Below, piece after piece: positions 24,323-33,821 of a DNA stretch of 64,000 nt. The notes beneath the pieces were generated by a model. The model made no database searches, was not told where the DNA came from, and was given only the letters and a program-made list of their open reading frames with translations. The translations under genes were made by a program, and so were the position numbers. Source of the stretch: Clostridia bacterium (GTDB lineage Bacteria > Bacillota > Clostridia > Christensenellales > Borkfalkiaceae). The DNA lies in contig WSNM01000003.1 of NCBI GenBank assembly GCA_013316055.1, positions 1 to 64,000 on the forward strand, written 5' to 3'. Each line of letters begins with the position of its first letter. Position 1 is the stretch's first letter.

Positions 24323-26583
24323 TAATCGTTACCCACTGTAAGCGACACGTTCGAGAGGGTTACACCGCAACGGTAGCTGCCTATGCCGGGGGTGAACGGA
24401 GTGCTTTCCGTCCAATAGCCGTTGTTGTTAAGCCCGACGTTTTCCGCAAACACGCGCTCGCCGTTGATAAACAGCTCTGCCTTGTCCGCCGTCTTTACGA
24501 CCTTGACCGCGACGGGTTCGTTAAAGGAATTGAGGCAGTCGTGCGAGTACTCGTTCCACGTTGCGTCGTTGAGGTTGGGGCAGAAGGTAATTCTTACCGC
24601 GTCGTCCGCCTTACCCTTCTTGAAGCAGAATTGAAGGCTTGCCGTTTTGCTTTCGCTGCGAAGATATACAAGCACCTTTGCGTCGATTTCGCCGTTTACC
24701 GTCATGGGACGGAAGTCGGACATAGTGAACTCGATTGTGAAGTCGCCCGTAAGGGTCTGCGCAAATTTGAGGCCGTTTTCGTAATTGTTTACGGGAGGCC
24801 AATCGACGTCGCTTTCGGTGCCGAAGGACTTTTGCGCGATTGTGTAGCTGCCCTCGCCGTTATCGGTGACGTATGCGCCCACGGTATGGGGATAGCCTGC
24901 GATTAATTCGTCTACCGCGGCGCTTTCGGTTACAAGCGTGAGGGAGTTGATTGTGCCCTCCGCTCCGTCGGTATACAGCACGGGGGTTATGTCGCCGTTT
25001 ATTGCGTTATAGAAGCGGTCGACAAGTCTGCCGTTGACTGCAATGTACCAGAAGCCGCCGTCGCGGATAAACGTTACGCTGTTTGCCGCTGTGGTATTGA
25101 CTGCAATTTCCGTCTTTTCGGCGGTCATGGAGCCGTACTGCGCGGTTGAGCCGTTTATCGTCATTGCAACGTAGTCGCAGATGCCGTTAGTTGCGCCGAG
25201 AAGCCCGAACGCGCCCGCCGAGAGCGAGGTATTGAAGGAAACCGCCCATTTATCGCCCTTGGCGTTGAGAGGAAGGTATACCTTGCCGCTGTTTGCCAAG
25301 TAGGTTACTCCGTCTGCGTTGAGAGTGTATTTATCCGCCGCGCCGACGGTGTTGTTAGTGTCTATAAGCTCGTGCGAGGACTGAGCCTGTGCCTTGATTG
25401 AGTACGTTCTTTCCACGCTTGCTTCGGAGGATGCCGCCGTTGCGACTACCGTGAAGCTGCCCGTTGCCTGCGCGCCTATCGTAAGCACGCCGCCCGAGGT
25501 GATGGAAACGCCTTCCACCGCCTCTTTAAGCGAGAAGCTGACGGATTTGTCGAAGGTGGTTTCGGGGAGTACGGTTGCGACAAGGTTATATACCCTGCCC
25601 TGCTCTAATTCGGTTGCCGCGCCCTCTATTACCACGCTTTCCGCCTTTTGGAAGTTATTTAGCTTTGCAATAACCTCGTCAACGTTTGAGGTGGCCTCGA
25701 ATTCGCTGACGTAAAGCCTTTGTCTTTGGGAATAGACCCCCGGATATGTGGGAGTTCCCGCAAGCGAGGGGCAGGAATAGACGTATTTTGCGACCTGATT
25801 GCCGACCGTTACGGTGAAGTAGTGCTCGGTGTCGAAGCGGATAACCTCGAGAGTGGCAAGGTCTGCGTTTTCTAAGGGTTGGGCGGTGATGGGGATTTCC
25901 TTATCCATGCCGCCGGACTGAACCTTCCACCCGCCGACGTAGGGGGTGTACTTCTTTTCCGTATGGCTTGTGGGCTGAAAGCCGAACCATGCCATAACGT
26001 CGCCTATGGGGTGGGTTTTGTCGACAAGGAAGGAGCCGACTCCCCATCTGCCGTTGCTGTCCGCGCCCGTGTCGCCCGTGTGCTCGATTTTGGTTTTGAA
26101 GTACCAGCTTTCGGAGCATTCGTTGACGAGAAGCTGAGTTTGCGTGCCCGCTTTTATGTGAACCCAGCCCTCGGTGTCTGCCGTGGTGGGGTCGACGTCG
26201 CCGTTGGAATAGCCCGGCTTGACCATGAAGAAGGTTTTTGTGACGGTGCAGTAGACGTTTGCCGTAATGCTTTGGTCTTGCTTGAGTGCGAGCGTGACGA
26301 CGGCCTCGCCCGCGCCGACCGCCTCCATATTGCCGTAATTGTCTACCTTTACTACGTTGTCGTCCGAGGATTTGAAGGTAACCTCGTCCTTGACGTTTTT
26401 ATCGTCGTACTTGGCGTCAAAAACAAGCTTGTAGGTTTCGCCGACGTTCATTTTTTGCTGCTGCTCGCTGCGAAGGCGGATTAGCCCCCTTTCACTGTCG
26501 ATATTGTTACCGCCGCACGCCGATACGGCGACCGCCGAGCAACACAGGCAAAGTGTAAGCAGAATACATAAGAATTTTTTCAT
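24322..26583 (-). CDS. Ig-like surface lipoprotein, candidate glycan-binding protein
   Basis: 753 aa. Lipobox VSAC (Cys23). A BIG_2-type Ig domain (about 35-115, ending GAGEAVVTLAL) is followed by a concanavalin-like beta module (about 140-300), a second Ig-like domain (about 315-400) and two further beta modules (about 415-560 and 590-750). No catalytic motif is visible. It is related in layout to the larger gene upstream. Its position in a GH43/ABC operon suggests that it binds the target polysaccharide at the cell surface. Confidence 0.8.
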   Translation of the reverse strand: MKKFLCILLTLCLCCSAVAVSACGGNNIDSERGLIRLRSEQQQKMNVGETYKLVFDAKYDDKNVKDEVTFKSSDDNVVKVDNYGNMEAVGAGEAVVTLALKQDQSITANVYCTVTKTFFMVKPGYSNGDVDPTTADTEGWVHIKAGTQTQLLVNECSESWYFKTKIEHTGDTGADSNGRWGVGSFLVDKTHPIGDVMAWFGFQPTSHTEKKYTPYVGGWKVQSGGMDKEIPITAQPLENADLATLEVIRFDTEHYFTVTVGNQVAKYVYSCPSLAGTPTYPGVYSQRQRLYVSEFEATSNVDEVIAKLNNFQKAESVVIEGAATELEQGRVYNLVATVLPETTFDKSVSFSLKEAVEGVSITSGGVLTIGAQATGSFTVVATAASSEASVERTYSIKAQAQSSHELIDTNNTVGAADKYTLNADGVTYLANSGKVYLPLNAKGDKWAVSFNTSLSAGAFGLLGATNGICDYVAMTINGSTAQYGSMTAEKTEIAVNTTAANSVTFIRDGGFWYIAVNGRLVDRFYNAINGDITPVLYTDGAEGTINSLTLVTESAAVDELIAGYPHTVGAYVTDNGEGSYTIAQKSFGTESDVDWPPVNNYENGLKFAQTLTGDFTIEFTMSDFRPMTVNGEIDAKVLVYLRSESKTASLQFCFKKGKADDAVRITFCPNLNDATWNEYSHDCLNSFNEPVAVKVVKTADKAELFINGERVFAENVGLNNNGYWTESTPFTPGIGSYRCGVTLSNVSLTVGND

Positions 26584-26614
26584 ACGATTTCTCCTGTCGG
26601 TTTTTTTCGTTACG

Positions 26615-29600
26615 TTAAGAGTTGGTAACCGTTATGTTGGACACGGTTACGGTTGCGTTGCTGGGGGTTTGATAGATAAAGGTTGCAAAGGACATTACTC
26701 CGATGTTGGGAATGGCCTCGTTGCCGAGGTTGACGTTGTAGTTGTAGCCAAGCTCTGCGCCGCCTTCGCCGTACTGCATAAACTGAACTGCGGATACTAC
26801 GCCGTTTGCGACCGTGATTTTTATTTTGAGGGCGCCGTCTTTAAGCGCGTCTGCATTTATTGGCGTGCCGCCCCATGCGTGCTGAACCTCTATTTTGTTT
26901 GAACCGTTATTGTAGACAACGCCTATCGAACGGTCGGAGCCGAATTTGATTAACAGAGCCTCGTCCGTGTATGCCGCTTCGCCGTTGAATTTTACATTCA
27001 TTTCGATAACGCTGTTGTCCGCGATATATTCGCCATAGGAGTAAATTCTGTCTATGTTGTGATAGCCGTCTCTGTTATTGGGGGTTTGAGAGGACATTGT
27101 TGCCGTGACGGAGCCGTCTGCATTTTCCTTAAACCATTCTGCAAAGGTTTTTGTGACCTTGCCCTCCTTGCCCGCTATCTCTTTAAGCGAGATATCGGAA
27201 ACGGTTGCGGTGGTGCCGCTGTTGGTAGAGAACATGATATTGCGCGCAAGCGCCATGCTTTCGGGACTGCGCAAGGGCGTTGCGGAGGCAATTACACCGT
27301 TATGCCAGCCCGTTACGGGTATGCCGTCGACGGTCATGCCGTAATAGCCGTCCTCGCACTTGATTTGGTAGGTATGGCTTGCGGACATATCGAAATCCGC
27401 AAAGTATTGGCTGTTGAGCCAGCTGCCGCCGTTGCTGTTTGCACCGCCGTAGCCGTTGAACAGCTCTACTCTGGCGCCGTTTTGCGTATATGCAATATAG
27501 AACTGCTCGAACTTGCCGCCGAGGCTTATCATAAGCTTGGGGAACTGCGCGGTAGTTACATAATCGGATACCGTGAATTCGAGAATGAAGTTATCCTGAA
27601 TTGTTGCGCGGGTGCTTTGTGCGGTGTTGAGAATTGCGTAGTAACCGCCCGCCTCGGTATACCTTTGCTCGTCCGCAACGCCTTCCGCCGCCGCGTCGTC
27701 GAAGATAAGCTTGCCGTTTGCAACGTCCTGCTTGACGCCGCCCTTGCTTTCCGCAAGCGACGTGTTCTGGTCTGCGGGTTGGTCGGAGGCGGTGACGGTG
27801 AGCTCTGCCACAACGCCGTTGAGGGTTGCGGTTATGACCACAAAGCCCTGCGCGTCGTTTGCGAAGGTGAGCGTTCTTGTAGCCGCGTCGAACGTGGTGC
27901 CGTCCGCACCCGAGGTTAAGCCGTCCTTGTTGAGCGACCAGACGACGTCGTTTTCGTTGCCGCCGAGAACGGTTACCTTATAGGTTGCGCTGCTGCCGAC
28001 CTGAACTGCGCCGTCGCCCGTGAGCGTGACGATTGCCGCGCTGTCGGTTACCGTAAGGTTTGTTACCGTAACCGTTTCGCCCGCGGGGGTGGAGCCGTCG
28101 TCAAACGTCCACAGCTTTAAAATTCTGTCTGCGGGGGCGTTTGCGTGCTCGGCGATGAGCGTGCTGCCGATATAGAAGTAGGCGGTGCCGTTTATTTTTT
28201 TGATTGTGACCTTAAACGCGCTGTTTATTGTTGTTATGCCGGAGTTTTTATTGGGCGCGTCGCCCCAGCTGCCCGCATAGAGCTGGCCGTGGATTACGCT
28301 TTGGCTTGCAATCTTGTTGTTGACGTGGTATTCCCAATTGCCAATCTGAATGCCGAGCTTTGCGTCCGACATGGGCGCGCTGAACTTAACGTCCATAGCC
28401 ACGGTATAGTCGCCCGCGGGCAGAAGGTCGCCCCAGAAGGTTGTGGAAACGCCCTTGTCCTTGCCGACCCAGCTGCCGTTTTTGGCGGGTATCATAGCCG
28501 ACTGAATTCCGCCGCTTACAAGCGTTGTATTGTCGTTAAGTACGACATATTCCGCATCCGATTTGTCCGTAATGGCAATTTGGCTGACCTTTACGGAGGT
28601 GCCTGCGCCCGTTGTGAAGAGCACGGGACGGGAGGCTGTATAATCCTCTATACGGCGAACCAAGGCCTTGCCCGCGAAGTCGAGCTCCACTCCGTTTACG
28701 GTGACCTTGTAATGTCCGCCGACAACGCTTATAACCACGTTGAGAGCATCTGCCGCGGCAAAGGTTGCCGTTACAGCGCCCTGCTCCAACGATTTATCCG
28801 CAGGGTTGACGAACTGCGTTTTTATGCTTACGCTGTTTGACGTAAATATGAAGTTGCCGAAGGAATTGCCAAGACTTACGAGGAATGCAGGCGTTGAAGC
28901 CGACTGCATATCAGTAAGCGTGAAGGCGAATTCGAAGTCGCCGCGGACGGGATTTTTAAGCTTTGCGGAATAGTAAATATCCGTATAGTCCGTATCGTTG
29001 AGGGTTGTGTTGTTGTAGTTGAACTCCTCTGTAAAGGCAACGGTGCCGTCGTCGCCGAGGACAACTCCGCCGTCGACTGCGACCGTTTCGTTTTCGTCCG
29101 CAAGCGAGTGGGAAAGAATTTCCACGGGGATACGAACCTGCTTGCCGCCGCACTCCGCGATTACGGTAACCGTGCCCGCCGCGTCCGCCGCAAGGCTGAG
29201 GGTGCCGTCAGTTATAGTGGTGCCGTCCGCGCCGGAGGTCATTGCCGATTTATCGAGCGACCATTCCACTGCGGGGATATTTGCGGGATTTGAGGCAATT
29301 ACCTTTGCCGAATAGGTGAAGGTAGTGCCCTTGACGAGCTTGTTTACGCCCGAATTCGTGATTTCGAACCTTGCTACGGGGCTTTCGCAAACGGCTTTTG
29401 CCTGCTCTACCGCCTCTGCCTCGGTCGAATACGAGAAGTCGGTTGCGGTTAGCCTGCGCTCCTGCGAGAAGATGCCCGCCCACGTTTGGGTTTCTGCGGA
29501 GATGTAATTTTTGTCGCCCTGCGCGGGGAGGGTGAACGTGCCGCAATAGCCGTCTATCGAGAACCAGAAATTGCTGCCGTCGCGCACGGTTATAACGTCT

Positions 29601-30550
29601 ACTGTGTCGGAGGAGAATTCAACATTCGTATATTTGACGAAGTCCTGACCTGCCCAGCCGCCGTAGAAGTTTTTGATATATATTCTGTAATTGCCGCCGT
29701 TGGCGCCGTCCGGAGAATTTATGCCGAACCAGAGGCCCGCGTTGTTTCTGTCCAAATCGTGCGTGACGCCGACCGTCTGCGAGCCGAGCGCGGACGAGGC
29801 GGGAATTGTGAGCTTGGTTTTAAAGACGTATTTTACGCCGCCCTCGAGCACGCCCAAAAAGTACTGCGAGCCGCTTCCGCCCGGCATATATACGCTGTTG
29901 TCGGTAATAGTCATACTGTCCTTGTTGACCTGATGGTCGTTGGAGTTCCAGAATGACTTGGCTACCTTATAGGTTTTTTGCGCGGTTACCGCGGGGTCGT
30001 CTGCAAGCGAAGCGGTTACAACGCCCTCGCCCTCCGCAACGAACGCAACGCGGTTGCCTATTTGCGTGTATTTAAGCGCGTTGCCGTCAACGGTGATATT
30101 GACGCGCTTGTCGGTGACCTTAGAGCCGTCCTTTAATACCGTATATTCGATGATGTCCTCGGCGCCGAGGTCTACCTTTTCCACGGCGTTGCCTTTAAGC
30201 TCGAGCTCATAAAGCGGGACGGTGACCGAGAGCTTTGCGCTTGCGCCCTTAAAAGACAGAGCGACCTCTGCCTTGCCTGCCTTTACCGCCGTTATTTTAT
30301 TGGTTGCCTTATCGTAGGCGACTGCGTCGCCCGCTACCTCTACCGTTACGCCGTCTGCCTCGTAAGGCTCGCCGTTTTTGGTGACGCTGTATTCGAGCAG
30401 GAGCTGTTCGCCCTTTTCAAGCGTGACGGACGTTCTTTCAAGCCTGATTTTGTAGGCGCTTTGCGCGCATGCGGCAAGCGCAAGGCACGCCGTGAGCATG
30501 ACGGCAAAAAGCAACAACAGCAGGCTTAGTTTTGCGCGGCTTTTCTTCAT
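26615..30550 (-). CDS. Very large Ig/beta-module surface lipoprotein
   Basis: 1311 aa. A lipoprotein signal (LAAC) opens a chain of repeated modules: two Ig-like domains (about 35-195), a concanavalin-like module (about 200-380), an Ig-like domain (about 390-475; TSGADGTTITDGTL), two beta modules (about 500-670 and 680-850), another Ig-like domain (about 855-935; TSGADGTTFDAATRTL) and two beta modules (about 950-1110 and 1140-1305). Repetition of TSGADGTT shows internal duplication. First gene of the operon, no catalytic motif; probably the main glycan-capturing surface protein. Confidence 0.8.
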   Translation of the reverse strand: MKKSRAKLSLLLLLFAVMLTACLALAACAQSAYKIRLERTSVTLEKGEQLLLEYSVTKNGEPYEADGVTVEVAGDAVAYDKATNKITAVKAGKAEVALSFKGASAKLSVTVPLYELELKGNAVEKVDLGAEDIIEYTVLKDGSKVTDKRVNITVDGNALKYTQIGNRVAFVAEGEGVVTASLADDPAVTAQKTYKVAKSFWNSNDHQVNKDSMTITDNSVYMPGGSGSQYFLGVLEGGVKYVFKTKLTIPASSALGSQTVGVTHDLDRNNAGLWFGINSPDGANGGNYRIYIKNFYGGWAGQDFVKYTNVEFSSDTVDVITVRDGSNFWFSIDGYCGTFTLPAQGDKNYISAETQTWAGIFSQERRLTATDFSYSTEAEAVEQAKAVCESPVARFEITNSGVNKLVKGTTFTYSAKVIASNPANIPAVEWSLDKSAMTSGADGTTITDGTLSLAADAAGTVTVIAECGGKQVRIPVEILSHSLADENETVAVDGGVVLGDDGTVAFTEEFNYNNTTLNDTDYTDIYYSAKLKNPVRGDFEFAFTLTDMQSASTPAFLVSLGNSFGNFIFTSNSVSIKTQFVNPADKSLEQGAVTATFAAADALNVVISVVGGHYKVTVNGVELDFAGKALVRRIEDYTASRPVLFTTGAGTSVKVSQIAITDKSDAEYVVLNDNTTLVSGGIQSAMIPAKNGSWVGKDKGVSTTFWGDLLPAGDYTVAMDVKFSAPMSDAKLGIQIGNWEYHVNNKIASQSVIHGQLYAGSWGDAPNKNSGITTINSAFKVTIKKINGTAYFYIGSTLIAEHANAPADRILKLWTFDDGSTPAGETVTVTNLTVTDSAAIVTLTGDGAVQVGSSATYKVTVLGGNENDVVWSLNKDGLTSGADGTTFDAATRTLTFANDAQGFVVITATLNGVVAELTVTASDQPADQNTSLAESKGGVKQDVANGKLIFDDAAAEGVADEQRYTEAGGYYAILNTAQSTRATIQDNFILEFTVSDYVTTAQFPKLMISLGGKFEQFYIAYTQNGARVELFNGYGGANSNGGSWLNSQYFADFDMSASHTYQIKCEDGYYGMTVDGIPVTGWHNGVIASATPLRSPESMALARNIMFSTNSGTTATVSDISLKEIAGKEGKVTKTFAEWFKENADGSVTATMSSQTPNNRDGYHNIDRIYSYGEYIADNSVIEMNVKFNGEAAYTDEALLIKFGSDRSIGVVYNNGSNKIEVQHAWGGTPINADALKDGALKIKITVANGVVSAVQFMQYGEGGAELGYNYNVNLGNEAIPNIGVMSFATFIYQTPSNATVTVSNITVTNS

Positions 30551-30706
30551 TACGGATTTTCCTCCAAACCATATTTTTATAAAAGCAGTTAAGGTTTTTT
30601 ACAGGGAATGGCTGAAAGCCATTCCCTGCGCGGATATGAAAATATCCGCGGACGTTAACCGCGATTATTTTATTGTGACAAGCTTTTTTAAGCTTTGTGT
30701 GATATT
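30551..30706 (-). promoter_or_regulatory. Leader of the nine-gene operon with two hairpins and a degenerate operator
   Basis: Two strong hairpins lie upstream of the first operon gene: GGGAATGGCT with AGCCATTCCC type arms near 30604-30626, and CGCGGATAT with ATATCCGCG near 30629-30650. Neither has a T run. ACGTTAAC (30652-30659) repeats two thirds of the LacI operator GTTAACGTTAAC. A weak TTGTCA/TAAAAT promoter may lie further upstream. A GGAGG site precedes the ATG at 30550. Confidence 0.45.
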
Positions 30707-30907
30707 TTAAAGGGCTTCTTCAACAAACAGCAGACAGCCCGCCCTTAAAAACTGCTTCTGCTTTTCTTCCAAAAGCTTTTCGCTGACATCAAGATAGCGC
30801 GCAAGACAGCGCTTGCAAAAAAAGCTTTGGCTGCATTTGCCGATTAATTTTTTGTGCAGCCCGACCTCGTTATAGCTTAGAGGCTTGCCGCAGCATTTGC
30901 ATTGCAT
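30707..30907 (-). CDS. Small zinc-binding protein (66 aa)
   Basis: Cys pairs at CKCC (about 3-6) and C-x6-CKRC (about 25-34) suggest one zinc site; the remainder is helical. An AAAGGA site precedes the ATG, 21 bp after the GH27 gene. The family is not firmly recognised. It may be co-transcribed with the galactosidase. Confidence 0.7.
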   Translation of the reverse strand: MQCKCCGKPLSYNEVGLHKKLIGKCSQSFFCKRCLARYLDVSEKLLEEKQKQFLRAGCLLFVEEAL

Positions 30908-30928
30908 AAGCGCGCTGTCCTTTGAAAA

Positions 30929-32056
30929 TTATTTGTTTACCACGCTTAAGCGTAATACCGCCGCGCTGTGCGCCGCAACGTGGCGCTGAATTGTGCCGTT
31001 GACCGCGCCGACGCTGTCGCCCGAAAAAATTTCCTTTCCGGTAAAGGTTTTGTGCGCGAACGTGGGAAGCCCTATATCGTCCGTGGGAACCCAGAAGAAC
31101 GCGGGACCGTCCGTCATATTTACGAACGCGACAGCCAAATCGCCGTTTTCGAGGGCGCGGATTATGATGGGTAAATCCTCGTTGCCGTCGTGAAGGCGGA
31201 TATAGGGCTTGTTGCAGCGCGCGTCCTGATTGATTGCGATTAAGTCCGCATTTGTGAGAATGGACATTGTGACGTCGTCCGTTTCGCGAATGTCACAGCC
31301 TATCATAAGCGGTGAGGCGAGCATACACCATACGGCGAAGTGAAGTCTGTATTCGTCCGCGGAACAGCCTTTAAGCCCGACGAAGCCCTTGCCGCCCATA
31401 CCGACGACGAGCATGTCCATATCGTTAAAGCAACCGAGCCCGCCGTAGGGCAGAATATTATATTGTGATTTGATGATTGTTTTTATCGAATCGAAGGTGT
31501 CGAAAATGTCGGGCGTGGAGCGCCACATATTTGCGCCCGTGGTGCCTATCCATTCCGGAGTGTTGTCCGCGCCCCAGCTGCAGCCGCTGAAAAGGATATC
31601 TCTGCCGCAGTTTGCAAGCGCAAGTCCCATTCTTCTGTACAAGTCCTTGCCGTTTAAGCCGTCGGGCTTGTAGCAATAGTCGTATTTGAGGAAGTCTACT
31701 CCCCATTCGGCGAAGGTTTCCGCGTCGATATACTCGTAATTGCAGCTTGCGGGATACGCCTGACAGGTCATGACCCCGCAGCAAGAATACATGCCGAACT
31801 TTAAGCCCTTTTTATGGATATAGTCGGCGATATACTTCATACCGTGGGGAAACTTCTGCCCATCGCAGACAAGTCTGCCGTTTTTGTCGCGGCTGCGCTG
31901 TGCCCAGCAGTCGTCTATGACTATGTACTCGTAGCCGCTTTTTTTAAGGCGGGAGCCCGCGAGAATGTCGGCCGAGCGAAGAATGAGCTCTTCGTTGATT
32001 TTTTCCGCAAAGGTGTTCCAAGTGTTCCAGCCCATGGGCGGGGTAAACTTTATCAT
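30929..32056 (-). CDS. GH27 alpha-galactosidase family enzyme
   Basis: 375 aa without a signal peptide, so cytoplasmic. A (beta/alpha)8 barrel with the family start PPMGWNTWNTF (6-16), IDDCW (47-51), nucleophile Asp126 in LKYDYC and acid/base Asp183 in WRSTPDIFD; NDMDML replaces the usual NDPDML. A beta-sandwich covers about 290-375. GH27 members remove alpha-galactose or beta-L-arabinopyranose; the GH43 neighbours make the latter possible. The promoter at 32175-32203 contains a LacI operator. Confidence 0.93.
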   Translation of the reverse strand: MIKFTPPMGWNTWNTFAEKINEELILRSADILAGSRLKKSGYEYIVIDDCWAQRSRDKNGRLVCDGQKFPHGMKYIADYIHKKGLKFGMYSCCGVMTCQAYPASCNYEYIDAETFAEWGVDFLKYDYCYKPDGLNGKDLYRRMGLALANCGRDILFSGCSWGADNTPEWIGTTGANMWRSTPDIFDTFDSIKTIIKSQYNILPYGGLGCFNDMDMLVVGMGGKGFVGLKGCSADEYRLHFAVWCMLASPLMIGCDIRETDDVTMSILTNADLIAINQDARCNKPYIRLHDGNEDLPIIIRALENGDLAVAFVNMTDGPAFFWVPTDDIGLPTFAHKTFTGKEIFSGDSVGAVNGTIQRHVAAHSAAVLRLSVVNK

Positions 32057-32174
32057 TTTTTTAGTTGCTCCTTTAAAATTTGCGACTTAAACCGCGGTTT
32101 TGACAAGACCTTATGCAATTTGCACAGCTTTTACCGCCGTTTGCCGCAGTTTTTATTATTTTTTGTGCATTTTT

Positions 32175-32203
32175 TATTAATTGTTAACGTTAACCTATTT
32201 GAA
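32175..32203 (-). promoter_or_regulatory. GH27 promoter with LacI operator O1 in the spacer
   Basis: TTCAAA (32203-32198), 17 bp and TTAATA (32180-32175) on the minus strand. The perfect palindrome GTTAACGTTAAC (32183-32194) fills the spacer, so a bound repressor would block RNA polymerase. Confidence 0.75.
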
Positions 32204-32237
32204 CTTACTCGCTCCCGCACAATACGGAAGCGAATTT

Positions 32238-32249
32238 GTTAACGTTAAC
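32238..32249. promoter_or_regulatory. LacI operator O2
   Basis: A second GTTAACGTTAAC, 55 bp upstream of O1 in the lacI-GH27 gap. It may support cooperative or looped repression. The rest of this gap (32204-32335) shows no gene. Confidence 0.75.
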
Positions 32250-32335
32250 CTACCAAGCCTATTGTACAACGCCGAAGGGGCGTTGTCAATATGTAAAAGT
32301 AAAATTTTTTCAGAATTTGTAAGCCGATAACAGCT

Positions 32336-33304
32336 TTACGCGGTTTCGCCGATGTGAAGTCTGACGGAAACCTTTTCTGCAATTCTGCCGTTATACCTGC
32401 CCTCTATCTTATCTATAATTTTACAGATAACGTAGCTGACGTACTCGTACTTATCAATTCCGACCGAAGTAACGTCTACGGGCATAGTTATGTCAGAGGA
32501 TATATCGTCGTAGCCGATGACCATAGTCTGCGTTTCGCCGTGACGCTTTAAAATGTTCAGAATTCCGTAAGCGGTCATATCGCTTAAACAGAATATCGCG
32601 GAAGGCATACCGTTCTTTGCAACGTATTCGTCAAAAGCCCCGTCGGCGTCGTAACTGCAATCGATAACGCCGGTTTTATAGCCGTTTTCCGCAAGCAACT
32701 CTACAAAGCCTTCGATACGGTCGTGAACAAAAGTCATCCCGAACGCTTCGGAAGCGTATAAAAACGATTTACAGCCGAGCTGTAAAAATCTTTCGGCGGC
32801 AAGCCGACCGCCCTGAACGTCGTCGGTGGTGACGTAGTCGATTTCGGGATAGCTTGTTCTACGCCCAAAAATAAGCAGGGGAACGTCGAAGCTTTTGACA
32901 ACCTTTACCACCTCGGGGTCGGCTTCGAGGAAGCTGATCACGGCGGAAACGCCCAAAGAGAGCGCGTCGCGGTAAATGTCCTCGGTTATGGTATGGGAAT
33001 TTGCGAATATTGTTTGCAGAGTATAGCCGCGGTTTTGAACCTCGCGCTGGATATAGTCTACCATTATTGCGAAATAGAAGTTTTTGAGGCTGTCGAACAC
33101 GACCGCTATGCTTTTTGACTTGCCGACGCGCAAAGACGCCGCCATTCTGTTGGGTACGTAGTTCAGGCGTTTTACCGCCTCGATTACCTTGTTGTAGGTG
33201 TCTGCGGCAACGTAGCCGGTGTTGCGGAGCACGCGGGACACCGTTTGGGCGGTGACGTTTGCTTCTGCCGCGACCTCTTTGATTGTAACACGCTTACCGC
33301 TCAT
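32336..33304 (-). CDS. LacI-family transcription regulator
   Basis: 322 aa from the ATG at 33304 (GGAG upstream); the longer frame would run across the operator and is rejected. The HTH VTIKEVAAEANVTAQTVSRVLR and hinge helix (YVPNRMAASLR) are typical; residues 60-322 form a periplasmic-binding-like sugar sensor. The three 12-bp palindromes at 32183, 32238 and 33405 are the probable targets, giving control of GH27 and of its own gene. Confidence 0.93.
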   Translation of the reverse strand: MSGKRVTIKEVAAEANVTAQTVSRVLRNTGYVAADTYNKVIEAVKRLNYVPNRMAASLRVGKSKSIAVVFDSLKNFYFAIMVDYIQREVQNRGYTLQTIFANSHTITEDIYRDALSLGVSAVISFLEADPEVVKVVKSFDVPLLIFGRRTSYPEIDYVTTDDVQGGRLAAERFLQLGCKSFLYASEAFGMTFVHDRIEGFVELLAENGYKTGVIDCSYDADGAFDEYVAKNGMPSAIFCLSDMTAYGILNILKRHGETQTMVIGYDDISSDITMPVDVTSVGIDKYEYVSYVICKIIDKIEGRYNGRIAEKVSVRLHIGETA

Positions 33305-33404
33305 ATACTCTCCTTCGCTTGCGTAACGCTTTGTACAGCTTGTTGTACTTGCTTTTGGCGTTGATTTGGCGGAAAAATTGACCGACTGAATTGACGCCGC
33401 AAGT

Positions 33405-33458
33405 GTTAACGTTAACATCGCTTAATCAAATAATAAATTACGGGATTTGATTTGTCAA
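33405..33458 (-). promoter_or_regulatory. lacI promoter with operator O3 (autoregulation)
   Basis: TTGACA (33458-33453), 17 bp, TATTAT (33435-33430). GTTAACGTTAAC (33405-33416) lies about 7-18 bases after the predicted start, so the repressor should limit its own synthesis. The stretch 33459-33607 holds no gene. Confidence 0.8.
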
Positions 33459-33607
33459 TACTTTTTAGAAAATTTTTTTCGGAAAATGTAAAATTAATTC
33501 ATTATGAAAAAGCGTAGAGAATGTTAAAAATTTTACAAAAGGACCGATAAAAAACCGCAGACAGAATTAAGGCATATTTTTAATGCAAGCTGTTGTGTAT
33601 AAAACAG

Positions 33608-33639
33608 CAAAACCACCACAATATATTGTGGTGGTTTTG
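33608..33639. terminator. Terminator after tRNA-Ser
   Basis: Perfect 15-bp arms (33608-33622 and 33625-33639) ending in TTTTG, immediately 3' of the minus-strand tRNA. Confidence 0.8.
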
Positions 33640-33641
33640 CT

Positions 33642-33732
33642 TGGCGCGGAAGGAGGGATTTGAACCCTCGCTACGGTTTCCCGTACTACTCCCTTAGCAG
33701 GGGAGCCCCTTGAGCCGCTTGGGTACTTCCGC
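33642..33732 (-). tRNA. tRNA-Ser (GCT)
   Basis: 91 nt with encoded CCA. Acceptor GCGGAAG/CTTCCGC, anticodon loop CTGCTAA (anticodon GCT) and the long variable arm of a class II tRNA. Confidence 0.95.
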
Positions 33733-33821
33733 AAACCGTGATATGTAATTTTAGCTTTCACACTATACCATAATTTTATTGCTTTGTCAAAGCATTAATT
33801 CACGGTTTTTTAATTTTGTTA

